A stretch of 64,000 nt of DNA, taken from positions 1-64,000 of the forward strand of contig NZ_JAGPXL010000026.1 in the NCBI RefSeq assembly GCF_018070565.1, read 5' to 3'. The notes beneath the pieces are model-generated. The model was given only the letters and a program-made list of their open reading frames with translations, was not told the origin of the DNA and made no database searches. Shown in pieces: positions 1 to 7,891 of the stretch. The first letter of the stretch is position 1. Each line of letters opens with the position of its first letter. The stretch comes from Streptomyces sp. B93 (lineage in GTDB: Bacteria; Actinomycetota; Actinomycetes; Streptomycetales; Streptomycetaceae). A program made the translations under genes and the position numbers.

Positions 1-104
1 TTGATGGGGTAAGGCTCCCAGTAGACGACTGGGTTGATAGGCCGGATATGGAAGCACGGTAACGTGTGGAGTTGACCGGTACTAATAGGCCGAGGGCTTG
101 TCCT
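1..104 (+). rRNA. rrl: 23S ribosomal RNA, 3' end (partial)
   Basis: The window opens inside the last ~100 nt of 23S rRNA. The run around 74-90 (GACCGGTACTAATAGGCC) is the universally conserved 3' terminal segment that pairs with the 5' end of the molecule, and it is followed by the Streptomyces ending GAGGGCTTGTCC. The exact 3' end (about 102-106) is set by processing and cannot be fixed from sequence. The ~100 bp before the 5S gene is ordinary rRNA spacer; no tRNA was seen in it. Confidence 0.95.
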
Positions 105-208
105 CAGTTGCTCGCGTCCACTGTGTTAGTTCTGAGACAACGAACAGTTGTCGGCTTTGAGCAGAACAGACAAATGAAGAGTGTGCTTGTTCGCTCGAAA
201 CCAATAGG

Positions 209-327
209 GTTTCGGTGGTTATAGCGTGAGGGAAACGCCCGGTTACATTCCGAACCCGGAAGCTAAGCCTTACAGCGCCGATGGTACTGCAGGGGGGACC
301 CTGTGGGAGAGTAGGACGCCGCCGAAC
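209..327 (+). rRNA. rrf: 5S ribosomal RNA
   Basis: Complete 5S rRNA of about 117-119 nt. It begins GTTTCGGTGG and ends CGCCGCCGAAC, which pair as terminal helix I. The internal conserved segments CCCGGTTACATTCCGAACCC and GGGAGAGTAGG are present. It lies about 100 bp after the 23S end, the usual bacterial order, so this is the distal end of one rrn operon. End positions are good to a few bases. Confidence 0.96.
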
Positions 328-339
328 AATCTTTGAGGG

Positions 340-391
340 AGGACCCCTGGTCACCAGCGTTCAGCTGGGGCCAGGGGTCCTTTCGTTGTTT
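340..391 (+). terminator. rRNA operon terminator
   Basis: Perfect 11-bp hairpin: AGGACCCCTGG (340-350) pairs with CCAGGGGTCCT (371-381), followed by a T-rich stretch TTTCGTTGTTT. It sits 13 nt after the 5S gene and is the expected intrinsic terminator of the rRNA operon. The next gene starts only 35 nt after the T-tract, so its promoter must lie inside or just after this structure unless it depends on read-through. Confidence 0.9.
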
Positions 392-425
392 AATGATTTG
401 CAGTACCTAAGACAGGAGTCACCCG

Positions 426-1979
426 ATGTCCACCAACTCTCCCGACGACCGACCGGAGCGCGACCCGCGGCGACGGGACGGTGGGGAACGCGGCGATCGC
501 GGGGATCGCGGGGGGTTCCGTGGCGGGCCTCGGCGCGGCGGTGACCGTGATCGGGGTGGTGACCGGGGCGACCGCGGTCAGCGTGGTGGCTTCCGGCGGG
601 ATGACCGTGATCGGGATCGTGATCGCGGTGGTGACCGTGACCGCGGTGGCTACGGTCGGCGTGACGACCGGGCGGGTGCGCCTCGGCGGGACGACCGGGA
701 CCGGGACAGGGATCGGGATCGTGGGTTCCGGCGGGACGGCGACCGTCCTGCGTACCGGCGTGACGACAGGCGGGACGACCGCCGTGACGACAGGCGGGAC
801 GACCGACGCGATGAGCGCCGCGATGACCGTGGTGGGTTCCGTCGGGACGACCGTGGGCGGGATCGCGACCGTGGCTTCCGGCGCGATGACCGGACTGACC
901 GCCCCGAGCGTGGGGACCGTGGTGGGTTCCGGCGGGACGGCGACCGTCCTGCGTACCGCCGTGACGACAGGCGGGACGACCGCCGTGACGACAGGCGGGA
1001 CGACCGCCGTGACGGCGAGCGTGGTTACGGGCGTCGGCCTGAGCGGCGTGGTGAGGAGCGTCCCGCGCGTGGTGGGTTCCGGGGGCGTGACGACCGGGGG
1101 CGTGGGCCGCGTCGTGATGAGCGTTCCGGGCGGCCCGGTGGGTTCCGTGGGCGTGACGACAGGCGCGACGACCGCCGTGACGACCGGCGCGATGACCGCC
1201 GTGGCGGTGGGCGGTTCCGGGATGAGCGTGAGCGGGACCGGGAGCCGATCAAGCGGCTGCCGATTCCGGAGGACGTGACCGGGGACGAGATCGACAAGGA
1301 CGTACGGCAGGAGCTTCAGAGCCTGCCGAAGACCCTCGCCGAGGACGTCGCGAAGAACCTGGTGATGGTCGCCCGGCTGATCGACGACGACCCCGAAGGT
1401 GCCTACGGGTACTCCAGGGTGGCGCTGCGGCTGGCGTCGCGGGTCGCCGCCGTACGGGAGGCGGCCGGGTTCGCGGCGTACGCGAACCAGAAGTACGCCG
1501 AGGCGCTGGCCGAGTTCCGGGCGGCGCGGCGGATGACCGGTAGGGTGGACCTGTGGCCGCTCATGGCCGACTGCGAGCGTGGGCTCGGGCGGCCGGAGAA
1601 GGCGCTGGACATGGCCGGTGCGCCCGAGGTGCAGAAGCTGGACAAGGCCGGGCAGGTCGAGATGCGGCTCGTCGCGGCGGGTGCCCGGCGTGACATGGGT
1701 CAGCTGGACGCGGCGATCGTGACCTTGCAGAGCCCCGAGCTGGCGTCGAACGCCGTGCAGCCGTGGACCGCGCGGCTGCGGTACGCCTACGCCGACGCGC
1801 TGCTCGCGGCCGGGCGGCGCGGTGAGGCGCGGGAGTGGTTCGCGAAGGCGGTGGAGGCCGACCGGGACGGCAGCACGGACGCCTCGGACCGGCTCGCGGA
1901 GCTGGACGGGGTCGAGTTCATGGACGCGCTGGACGAGGAGCGGGAGGCCTCCGAGGGCGAGCGCGGCGACCAGGGCTGA
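426..1979 (+). CDS. Arg/Asp-rich low-complexity protein with TPR-like C-terminal half
   Basis: 517 residues. ATG has GGAG 7 nt upstream. Roughly residues 5-285 are low complexity, built from Arg, Asp and Gly: many RRDD steps, GGFR motifs and RDRDRG runs, highly charged and certainly disordered. The DNA is a set of degenerate repeats of the form GACGACCGCCGTGACGACAGG. From about residue 290 the composition becomes normal and helical, with alternating Ala/Leu/Tyr patterns (for example YAEALAEFRAARR and YADALLAAGRRGEAREWF) typical of tetratricopeptide-like repeats. The role is unknown. Proteins with RGG/RDD tails often bind RNA, and the position directly after an rRNA operon makes a ribosome-related role worth considering, but that is inference. 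The reading frame is supported by the well-behaved C-terminal half. Confidence 0.85.
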   Translation: MSTNSPDDRPERDPRRRDGGERGDRGDRGGFRGGPRRGGDRDRGGDRGDRGQRGGFRRDDRDRDRDRGGDRDRGGYGRRDDRAGAPRRDDRDRDRDRDRGFRRDGDRPAYRRDDRRDDRRDDRRDDRRDERRDDRGGFRRDDRGRDRDRGFRRDDRTDRPERGDRGGFRRDGDRPAYRRDDRRDDRRDDRRDDRRDGERGYGRRPERRGEERPARGGFRGRDDRGRGPRRDERSGRPGGFRGRDDRRDDRRDDRRDDRRGGGRFRDERERDREPIKRLPIPEDVTGDEIDKDVRQELQSLPKTLAEDVAKNLVMVARLIDDDPEGAYGYSRVALRLASRVAAVREAAGFAAYANQKYAEALAEFRAARRMTGRVDLWPLMADCERGLGRPEKALDMAGAPEVQKLDKAGQVEMRLVAAGARRDMGQLDAAIVTLQSPELASNAVQPWTARLRYAYADALLAAGRRGEAREWFAKAVEADRDGSTDASDRLAELDGVEFMDALDEEREASEGERGDQG

Positions 1980-1997
1980 CGGCTGAGCGGATGAGAG

Positions 1998-2037
1998 GAA
2001 GGGGCGGGGCTCCGGGAGACCGGGGTTCCGCCCCTTC
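1998..2037. terminator. Bidirectional terminator between convergent genes
   Basis: GAAGGGGCGG (1998-2007) pairs with CCGCCCCTTC (2028-2037), a perfect 10-bp stem in the short gap between the convergent genes ending at 1979 (+) and 2055 (-). On the + strand it is followed by a GTCGTTTTC stretch. Confidence 0.75.
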
Positions 2038-2054
2038 GTCGTTTTCGGGCTCCG

Positions 2055-3344
2055 TCACCGCTCCAGTGCGCGCAGCACCAGTCCGGACGCGGGCTTCGGG
2101 CCGAACGACGTCGACTTCCGGGGCATGGTGACGCCCTCGCGGGCCAGCTCGCGGACGACGTCCTCGCGGACCGGGTGCATCAGGACCGCCGTACCGCCGT
2201 CGTGTTCGGCCTTGGCGACGGTGGCGGCGGCGTCGTGGATGTAGGCGATGTGGGCGGGGGAGTCCTCGGGGACGTGCCAGACGTGGGCGAGGAGGGCGGT
2301 GTGCAGGACCGTGGCGTCGAGGGTGCGCCAGGCCGGCGGACGGTCGGTGGGGACCGTACGGGCGAGGAAGGCCGGGTCGGGGCGGTCCAGGAGGTGGTAG
2401 GCGCCGTCTCCGGCGAGGAGGTAGGCGTTGCCCGCGTGGGCGGCGTCGGCGAGGGCGGTCAGGGCCTCGGGGAGGGACGCTTCCAGGCGTCGTACGCGGA
2501 ACAGGTCCCGTACGGCGAAGAGGGCGTCGGTGACCGGGAGGCCGTGCAGGAGGCGGTGGATGGCGCGGACGCGCAGGGGGTAGCGGACGGTGTCGACGAG
2601 CAGGACCAGGCCGTGGTCCCAGGGGCTGGGGGAGGGGTGGTCCGCGCGGAGGCGGCGGTAGGTGGCCCAGCGGTGGTGGCCGTCGGCGATGAGGGCCTGG
2701 TGGCCGGAGAGGTCGGCGCGGACGGCCGCGATGTCGGACGGGTCGGTGAGCGTCCAGAGGCGGTGGGCGACGCCGTCCTCGGTGGTGGTGGCGAGGAGCG
2801 GGGGCTTCTCGGCGGTGCGTTCGATGATGTCCGCGGCCGGGGAGGCGTGGTCGCCGCGGTAGGTGAGGAGGAGGGGCTCCAGGTTCGCGGAGGTGGCGCG
2901 CATCAGGTCGGCGCGTTCGGCGACGATGTGCGGCATGACGTCCTCGTGGGGGAGGACGAGGCCGTCGGCGGGGTCGGTGACGCGGAGGGCGCCGATGAGG
3001 CCGCGCTGGAGGGTGCCGTCGGGGTCGGTCTGCTCGTAGACGTACAGGCCCGGCTCGGGGTCGGGGGCGAGGACGCCTTCCGTGCGCCAGCGGCGCAGGG
3101 TGCGGGCCGCCTGTTCGTTGCGGGCGGTGGGGGTGATGGCCTGGGGGAGGATCAGACGGACGATGTTGTGCGGGTCGGCCGATTCCAGGTGGTGCAGGCC
3201 GTCGGGGCGGACCACGACGTCGTACGGCGGTGATGTCACGGCGGCCAGACTGCCGACCCGGTCGGGGTCGTAGCGCAGGCCTCGGAACGGGGTGAGTTCG
3301 AGGCCTCGGCGCTCCGTTGCTTCCGAGTGACCTGCTGCGTTCAT
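2055..3344 (-). CDS. DUF1015 family protein
   Basis: 429 residues. The N-terminal signature LTPFRGLRYDPDRVG plus TSPPYDVV, the centre (LPHEDVMPHIVAERADLMRA) and GHHRWATYRRLR are hallmarks of the DUF1015 family, which covers essentially the whole protein. The family is widespread; some archaeal relatives have been discussed as small-molecule kinases, but the function of the actinobacterial branch is not established. The ATG at 3344 has no Shine-Dalgarno sequence; instead TACGAT lies exactly 6 nt upstream, suggesting a leaderless mRNA. It is divergent from the HAD phosphatase gene at 3427, with about 80 bp between them. Confidence 0.88.
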   Translation of the reverse strand: MNAAGHSEATERRGLELTPFRGLRYDPDRVGSLAAVTSPPYDVVVRPDGLHHLESADPHNIVRLILPQAITPTARNEQAARTLRRWRTEGVLAPDPEPGLYVYEQTDPDGTLQRGLIGALRVTDPADGLVLPHEDVMPHIVAERADLMRATSANLEPLLLTYRGDHASPAADIIERTAEKPPLLATTTEDGVAHRLWTLTDPSDIAAVRADLSGHQALIADGHHRWATYRRLRADHPSPSPWDHGLVLLVDTVRYPLRVRAIHRLLHGLPVTDALFAVRDLFRVRRLEASLPEALTALADAAHAGNAYLLAGDGAYHLLDRPDPAFLARTVPTDRPPAWRTLDATVLHTALLAHVWHVPEDSPAHIAYIHDAAATVAKAEHDGGTAVLMHPVREDVVRELAREGVTMPRKSTSFGPKPASGLVLRALER

Positions 3345-3356
3345 CCCGGCATCGTA
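3345..3356 (-). promoter_or_regulatory. -10 element of a probable leaderless promoter
   Basis: On the - strand TACGAT (3356-3351) is followed by 6 nt and then ATG at 3344. No ribosome-binding site is seen. A start of transcription at or next to the A of ATG would follow from normal -10 spacing. Confidence 0.5.
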
Positions 3357-3426
3357 CGTGTGTCAGTGGGATGCGCGATGATCGGGGGAAAGCGCGAGCG
3401 GACCAGGATGGGCGAGGAGCGATGTG

Positions 3427-4458
3427 GTGATGAGCCGGAGCGTCAGGACGAGGCCCGGGGGCAGTGGGCGGGCCCTGAGCGAGGCGTACGACACGGCGCT
3501 GCTCGATCTGGACGGGGTGGTGTACGCGGGCGGTCACGCGATCCGGCACGCGGTGGAGTCGCTGGCCGCCGCCCGGGCGGGCGGGATGCGTCTGGCGTAT
3601 GTCACGAACAACGCGTTGCGTACGCCGGAGGCCGTGGCGGCGCATCTGACGGCGCTGGGGATACCTTCGGCGGCGGAGGACGTCATCACCTCGGCGCAGG
3701 CGGTGGCGCGGCTGATCAGTGAGCAGGTGCCCGCGGCCTCGCGGGTGCTGGTGATCGGTGGCGAGGGGCTGCGGGTGGCGCTGCGGGAGCGCGGCCTGGT
3801 GCCGGTGGAGTCGGCGGACGACGAGCCGGTGGCGGTGGTGCAGGGCTATGGCGGCCCCGAGCTGCCGTGGGGGCGGTTCGCCGAGGCCTGTTACGCGATC
3901 GCGCGCGGGGTGCCGTGGTTCGCGTCCAACACCGATCTGACGATTCCGAGCGCGCGGGGTATCGCGCCGGGCAACGGGGCCGCGGTGGAGGTGGTGCGGA
4001 TCGCGACCGGCGCGGAGCCGCAGGTGGCGGGCAAGCCGCTGCCGCCGATGCACCGGGAGACGATCCTGCGTACGGGGGCGAAGCGGCCGTTGGTGGTGGG
4101 GGACCGGCTGGACACGGACATCGAGGGGGCATTCAACGGGGACGTCGACTCGCTGCTCGTGCTGACCGGCGTGACCGACGGGGCGCAACTGCTCAGGGCG
4201 GCGCCGCGGTTCCGGCCGACCTATGTGGACGCGGATCTGCGGGGGATGCTGACCGGGCAGCCGGACGTGGTCGCGGTGGACGGCGGCTTCCGGTGCGGGG
4301 GCTGGACGGCGGTGGCGGGTCCGGAGCGGCTGGAGGTCGAGGGGGAAGGGGGCGCCCTCGACGGGTTGCGGGCGCTGTGCGCGGCGGCGTGGACGGCGGC
4401 CGGGGACGGGGTGTGCGAGCTGGACGGGGGGAAGGCGCTGGCGCGGCTGGGACTGTAG
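3427..4458 (+). CDS. HAD-superfamily phosphatase, NagD type
   Basis: 343 residues. The catalytic motif I is LLDLDGVVY (about residue 28), followed by the NagD-subfamily motif AYVTNNALRTP, a C2-type cap, and the C-terminal PLVVGDRLDTDIEGA motif (motif IV acidic residues for Mg2+). Enzymes of this type dephosphorylate small sugar or glycolate phosphates or p-nitrophenyl phosphate; the substrate cannot be read from sequence. GTG at 3427 is preferred because GAGGAG (3414-3419) is 7 nt upstream; GTG 3424 and ATG 3430 are in frame and also possible. The next gene cluster is iron-regulated and starts 56 bp later from its own promoter. Confidence 0.85.
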   Translation: MMSRSVRTRPGGSGRALSEAYDTALLDLDGVVYAGGHAIRHAVESLAAARAGGMRLAYVTNNALRTPEAVAAHLTALGIPSAAEDVITSAQAVARLISEQVPAASRVLVIGGEGLRVALRERGLVPVESADDEPVAVVQGYGGPELPWGRFAEACYAIARGVPWFASNTDLTIPSARGIAPGNGAAVEVVRIATGAEPQVAGKPLPPMHRETILRTGAKRPLVVGDRLDTDIEGAFNGDVDSLLVLTGVTDGAQLLRAAPRFRPTYVDADLRGMLTGQPDVVAVDGGFRCGGWTAVAGPERLEVEGEGGALDGLRALCAAAWTAAGDGVCELDGGKALARLGL

Positions 4459-4480
4459 GGGGGTGCGGAGGCTCGGGATC

Positions 4481-4515
4481 TTGATCAAATAACAGGGTAG
4501 GCTAACCTAACTGCG
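4481..4515 (+). promoter_or_regulatory. Iron-regulated promoter with IdeR/DmdR box
   Basis: The 19-bp sequence at 4492-4510 (ACAGGGTAGGCTAACCTAA) matches the actinobacterial iron box TTAGGTTAGGCTAACCTAA at 16 of 19 positions. A promoter can be drawn through it: TTGATC (4481-4486), 16-bp spacer, TAACCT (4503-4508), then 6 nt to GTG 4515. A DtxR-family repressor (IdeR/DmdR1) bound with Fe2+ would block the -10 region, so the downstream importer should be switched on by iron starvation. Confidence 0.88.
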
Positions 4516-5558
4516 TGTTGGTCGAGAGTCCTCCCGCGCAGCGCGCGGAAGCCGCCCCCGCGTCCCCGAACCGCCGGGCGATACGTTCCTTCGGGTTGCT
4601 CGTCTCCCTGCTGGTCCTGGTGCTCGTCGCGCTGGCGAGCATCGCCATCGGGGCGAAGGAACTGTCCCTGGAGCAGGTCTGGCACGGCCTGTTCGAGAAC
4701 TCGGGGACCTACGGCGACGTCGTCGTCGACGAGCGGTTGTCGCGGACCGGGCTCGGCCTGCTCGCCGGGGCCGCGTTCGGGCTGGCGGGGGCGGTGCTCC
4801 AGGCGCTGACCCGCAATCCGCTGGCCGACCCGGGCCTGCTCGGCATCAACGCGGGCGCGTCCGCAGCCGTCGTCACCGCCATCACCTTCTTCGGCGTCAC
4901 CAGCCTGAGCGGCTATGTGTGGTTCGCCTTCGCCGGTGCGGCCGGGGTGGGGGCGCTGGTGTGGTTCCTCGGCGGCAGCCGGGGGGCGACGCCGGTGCGG
5001 CTGGTCCTCGCCGGTACGGCGATCAGCGCCGCGCTCTTCGGCTACCTCCAGGCCGTGATGATCATGGACTCGGCGGCGCTGGGCAAGATGCGCTTCTGGA
5101 CGGTCGGTTCGCTGAACTCGGCGACCGACCAGACCATCCGGCCGGTGCTGCCCTTCCTGCTGGCCGGGGTGGTGCTCGCGCTGGCGCTCGCCCGGCCGCT
5201 CAACGCCATGGCCATGGGCGACGACACCGCGCGCGCCCTCGGCGCCAACCTGAACCGCACCCGGGCGCTGGCGATGCTGGCGGCCACCGTGCTGTGCGGA
5301 GCGGCGACCGCGGCCTGCGGGCCGATCGTCTTCGTCGGCCTGATGGTCCCGCACGTCGTGCGGTCCTTCACCGGACCCGACCTGCGCTGGATCCTGCCGT
5401 ACGCCACTCTCCTGTCGCCCGTGCTGCTGCTCGGCGCGGATGTGCTCGGCCGGATCGTGGCGCGGCCCGCGGAACTCCAGGTCGGCATCGTCACCGCGAT
5501 CCTCGGCGGGCCGGTCTTCATCTTTCTCGTACGACGGCGGAGGACGGCCCAGCTGTGA
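4515..5558 (+). CDS. Iron-siderophore ABC transporter permease (FecCD/BtuC family), first
   Basis: 347 residues, polytopic inner-membrane permease. Family signatures are FRLAGA-like LAGAAFGLAGAVLQALTRNP (about residues 85-105), the loop LADPGLLGINAGA, and the C-terminal GPIVFVGLMVPHVVR, which is the coupling region contacting the ATPase. About nine to ten membrane segments are visible. It imports Fe3+-siderophores together with the next permease and ATPase. GTG 4515 is the only reasonable start and lies 5 nt after the iron box, with no space for a Shine-Dalgarno site, so the transcript is probably leaderless. The stop overlaps the next start (GTGA). Confidence 0.93.
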   Translation: MLVESPPAQRAEAAPASPNRRAIRSFGLLVSLLVLVLVALASIAIGAKELSLEQVWHGLFENSGTYGDVVVDERLSRTGLGLLAGAAFGLAGAVLQALTRNPLADPGLLGINAGASAAVVTAITFFGVTSLSGYVWFAFAGAAGVGALVWFLGGSRGATPVRLVLAGTAISAALFGYLQAVMIMDSAALGKMRFWTVGSLNSATDQTIRPVLPFLLAGVVLALALARPLNAMAMGDDTARALGANLNRTRALAMLAATVLCGAATAACGPIVFVGLMVPHVVRSFTGPDLRWILPYATLLSPVLLLGADVLGRIVARPAELQVGIVTAILGGPVFIFLVRRRRTAQL

Positions 5559-6601
5559 AGACCCAACGCGCCAACCGTGTCCTGCGCACCCCCGGCGGGT
5601 TCTCCGTACGGGTGGACGTGCGGGCCGTCACGGTCGTCGTCCTGCTGCTGGTCGCCGCGTTCGCCGCGAGTGTGGTGCTCATCGGGACCGGGGACTTCGA
5701 GATGTCCTCCGGGGACGTCGTCAAGACGCTGTTCGGCGGGGGCAACGCCATGCAGGAGTTCGTCGTCAACCAGCTGCGGCTGCCCCGGGTCCTGGTCGGG
5801 TTGCTGGTCGGGGCCGCGCTGGGGCTCGGCGGCGCGCTGTTCCAGGCCATCTCCCGCAACCCGCTGGGCAGCCCGGACGTGCTCGGCCTCGGGCAGGGCG
5901 CCACGGCCGGCGCGCTGACCGTGATCGTGCTGATGTCCGGGGACGCCACCGAGGTCACCGTCGGCGCGCTCGTCGGCGGCCTGGCGACCGGTCTGGCCAT
6001 CTATGTGCTCGCCTGGAAGCGGGGCGTGCACGGGTACCGGCTCGTCCTGGTCGGCATCGGTGTCTCCGCGATCGTCACGGCGGTCAACGGCTATCTGCTC
6101 ACCAAGGCCGACCTCGTAGACGCCTCCCGCGCGGTGGTGTGGATGACCGGCTCGCTCAACGGCCGCGGCTGGGACCAGGTCTGGCCGCTGCTCGTCCTGT
6201 GCGCCGTCCTCGTGCCGCTGGTGCTCGCGGGCGGGCGGGGGCTGCGGATGATGGAGATGGGTGACGACGTCTCGTACGCCCTCGGGGTGCGGGTGGAGCG
6301 GCTGCGGATGCTGCTGCTGGTGGCCGCCGTCCTGCTCGTCGCCACCGCCACCGCCGCCGCCGGACCCGTCAGCTTCGTGGCGCTCACCGCGCCGCAGCTC
6401 GCCCGGCGCCTGACCCGCACGCCGGGACCGAACCTGGTGCCCTCCGTGTGCATGGGCGCCGCCCTCCTGGTCACCGCCGACTGGGCCTCGCAGCGCCTCT
6501 TCGGCGCCGACCAGCTGCCCGTCGGCGTGGTCACGGGTGTGCTGGGCGGGGTCTATCTGCTCTGGCTCCTCGTCACCGAGCGCAAGGCGGGGCGGATATG
6601 A
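5555..6601 (+). CDS. Iron-siderophore ABC transporter permease (FecCD family), second
   Basis: 348 residues, second half of the heterodimeric permease. Motifs: LVGAALGLGGALFQAISRNP, LGSPDVLGLGQGA and, near the C-terminus, AAGPVSFVALTAPQLARRL. The GTG start overlaps the preceding TGA by 4 nt (GTGA), and its own stop overlaps the ATPase start (ATGA), so the three proteins are translationally coupled. The pair of distinct permeases is typical of actinomycete hydroxamate or catecholate siderophore importers; the substrate cannot be deduced. Confidence 0.93.
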   Translation: MKTQRANRVLRTPGGFSVRVDVRAVTVVVLLLVAAFAASVVLIGTGDFEMSSGDVVKTLFGGGNAMQEFVVNQLRLPRVLVGLLVGAALGLGGALFQAISRNPLGSPDVLGLGQGATAGALTVIVLMSGDATEVTVGALVGGLATGLAIYVLAWKRGVHGYRLVLVGIGVSAIVTAVNGYLLTKADLVDASRAVVWMTGSLNGRGWDQVWPLLVLCAVLVPLVLAGGRGLRMMEMGDDVSYALGVRVERLRMLLLVAAVLLVATATAAAGPVSFVALTAPQLARRLTRTPGPNLVPSVCMGAALLVTADWASQRLFGADQLPVGVVTGVLGGVYLLWLLVTERKAGRI

Positions 6602-7518
6602 GCACCAGGCCGCAGCCGAGCACCGGGCCGCACCGTGGCGCCGACCGTGAGCCGAACAACCCAGGGAGCACCGTGAACCGCCTGTCCGCACAGAACGTCA
6701 CCCTCGCCTACGACCAGCGGGTCATCGCCGAACAGCTGTCGGTGGAGATACCCGACAACTCCTTCACGGTGATCGTCGGCCCGAACGCCTGCGGCAAGTC
6801 CACGCTGCTGCGGGCGCTGTCGCGGATGCTCAAGCCGAACGAGGGCCGGGTGCTGCTCGACGGGCAGGTCATCCAGTCGATGCCCGCCAAGAAGGTCGCC
6901 CGCACCCTCGGCCTGCTGCCGCAGACGTCGATCGCGCCCGACGGGATCACCGTCGCCGACCTGGTGGGCCGCGGCCGCTACCCGCACCAGGGCATCCTGC
7001 GCCAGTGGTCGGCCGAGGACGAGCGGGTCGTCCAGGAGTCCATGCGGCAGACCGGCGTCGCCGAGCTGGCCGACCGGTACGTCGACGAACTCTCCGGCGG
7101 ACAGCGCCAGCGCGTGTGGATCGCGATGGCCCTCGCCCAGCAGACGCCGCTGCTGCTGCTGGACGAGCCGACGACGTATCTCGACATCCAGCACCAGATC
7201 GACGTGCTGGACCTGTGCGCGGAGCTGCACGAGGAGCAGGGGCGGACCCTGGTCGCCGTACTGCACGACCTGAACCATGCCGCCCGCTACGCCACGCACC
7301 TCATCGCGCTGCGCGACGGGAAGGTCGTCGCACAGGGGGCGCCCGGCGACATCGTCACCGCGGAGCTGGTGGAGGAGGTCTTCGGGCTCGGCTGCCAGGT
7401 CATCGACTGCCCCGAGACGGGGACGCCGCTGGTGGTGCCCGCCGCGCGCAAGGCCAGGGCCACGCGGAAGACCGTCGCCGAAGCCGTCGGGAAGGCGGGG
7501 GCTACAGCAGTTTCCTGA
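6598..7518 (+). CDS. Iron-siderophore ABC transporter ATP-binding protein (FepC/FecE family)
   Basis: 306 residues from ATG 6598, which overlaps the upstream TGA. Walker A GPNACGKST, Q-loop in LGLLPQTS, signature LSGGQRQRVWIAM, Walker B LLLLDEPTTYLD and switch His in VLHDLNHAARY are all intact and of the FepC type. GTG 6673 with an upstream AGGGAG is a credible shorter start, because the domain proper begins just after it. It is the last gene of the iron operon: no siderophore-binding lipoprotein is encoded here, so the binding protein must be elsewhere. The 3' end overlaps the convergent SCP2-like gene by 17 bp. Confidence 0.93.
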   Translation: MSTRPQPSTGPHRGADREPNNPGSTVNRLSAQNVTLAYDQRVIAEQLSVEIPDNSFTVIVGPNACGKSTLLRALSRMLKPNEGRVLLDGQVIQSMPAKKVARTLGLLPQTSIAPDGITVADLVGRGRYPHQGILRQWSAEDERVVQESMRQTGVAELADRYVDELSGGQRQRVWIAMALAQQTPLLLLDEPTTYLDIQHQIDVLDLCAELHEEQGRTLVAVLHDLNHAARYATHLIALRDGKVVAQGAPGDIVTAELVEEVFGLGCQVIDCPETGTPLVVPAARKARATRKTVAEAVGKAGATAVS

Positions 7519-7849
7519 GGTGGAACAGGTCCCTCAGACCCGCCTCCAGCCGGACCCGGCCCGAACCCCAGGCGCGGGCGAAGTGCAGCTCGCCGTCGAC
7601 CAGCGCCAGCAGGTCGTCGCCGGTCAGCGCCAGCCGGATCTGCGCCCTCTCGCGGGGCGGGCCCTGGACGGTGTCATGGACCTCGATCCGGCCCTCGGCC
7701 ATCCGGCCCACGAAGGTGACGTCCAGGTCCTTGATGTGGCAGCTCACCGAGCGGTCCAGGTGCGTCGCGTCGCGGACGCCCCCCTCGGCGTGCCGCATGT
7801 TGTCCGAGAGCTTGTCGAGTGCCGCCCGGCACTCCTCGATCGTGGCCAT
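7502..7849 (-). CDS. SCP2 sterol-binding-like small protein
   Basis: 115 residues, starting MATIEECRAALDKLS. The order and spacing of CHIKDLDVTFVGRM, the PPRERAQIRLAL segment and TGDDLLALVDGEL are those of the SCP2/alkylsulfatase-C-like fold, a small hydrophobic-ligand pocket; the ligand is unknown. ATG at 7849 has no Shine-Dalgarno sequence; TACCGT lies 8 nt upstream. The gene is transcribed divergently from the small gene at 7892 with only 42 bp between the start codons, and its end overlaps the convergent ATPase gene. Confidence 0.82.
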   Translation of the reverse strand: MATIEECRAALDKLSDNMRHAEGGVRDATHLDRSVSCHIKDLDVTFVGRMAEGRIEVHDTVQGPPRERAQIRLALTGDDLLALVDGELHFARAWGSGRVRLEAGLRDLFHLRKLL

Positions 7850-7891
7850 CGGGACCGACGGTACCGCAGCGGTTCGAGGTAGCGTCTGGGC
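7850..7891. promoter_or_regulatory. Compact divergent promoter pair
   Basis: Forward -10 TAGCGT (7880-7885) lies exactly 6 nt before ATG 7892. Reverse -10 TACCGT (7863-7858) lies 8 nt before ATG 7849. Neither gene has a ribosome-binding site. The two -10 elements are 16 bp apart, so each promoter's -35 region overlaps the other promoter. Both transcripts would be leaderless and should compete for polymerase. Confidence 0.55.

Noticed and set aside
105-208. tRNA gene in the 23S-5S spacer
   Set aside because: No T-loop GGTTCGAATCC-like sequence and no cloverleaf could be drawn.
750-1200. Direct repeats reminiscent of a CRISPR array
   Set aside because: Repeats are adjacent, degenerate, codon-phased and lie inside a coding frame; there are no spacers of constant length and no cas genes.
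481-1278. Long same-strand open frame inside the Arg/Asp-rich gene, with Gly/Thr/Val-rich product
   Set aside because: It is created by the repeat sequence of the real gene in another frame, has no ribosome-binding site and loses coding character outside the repeats.
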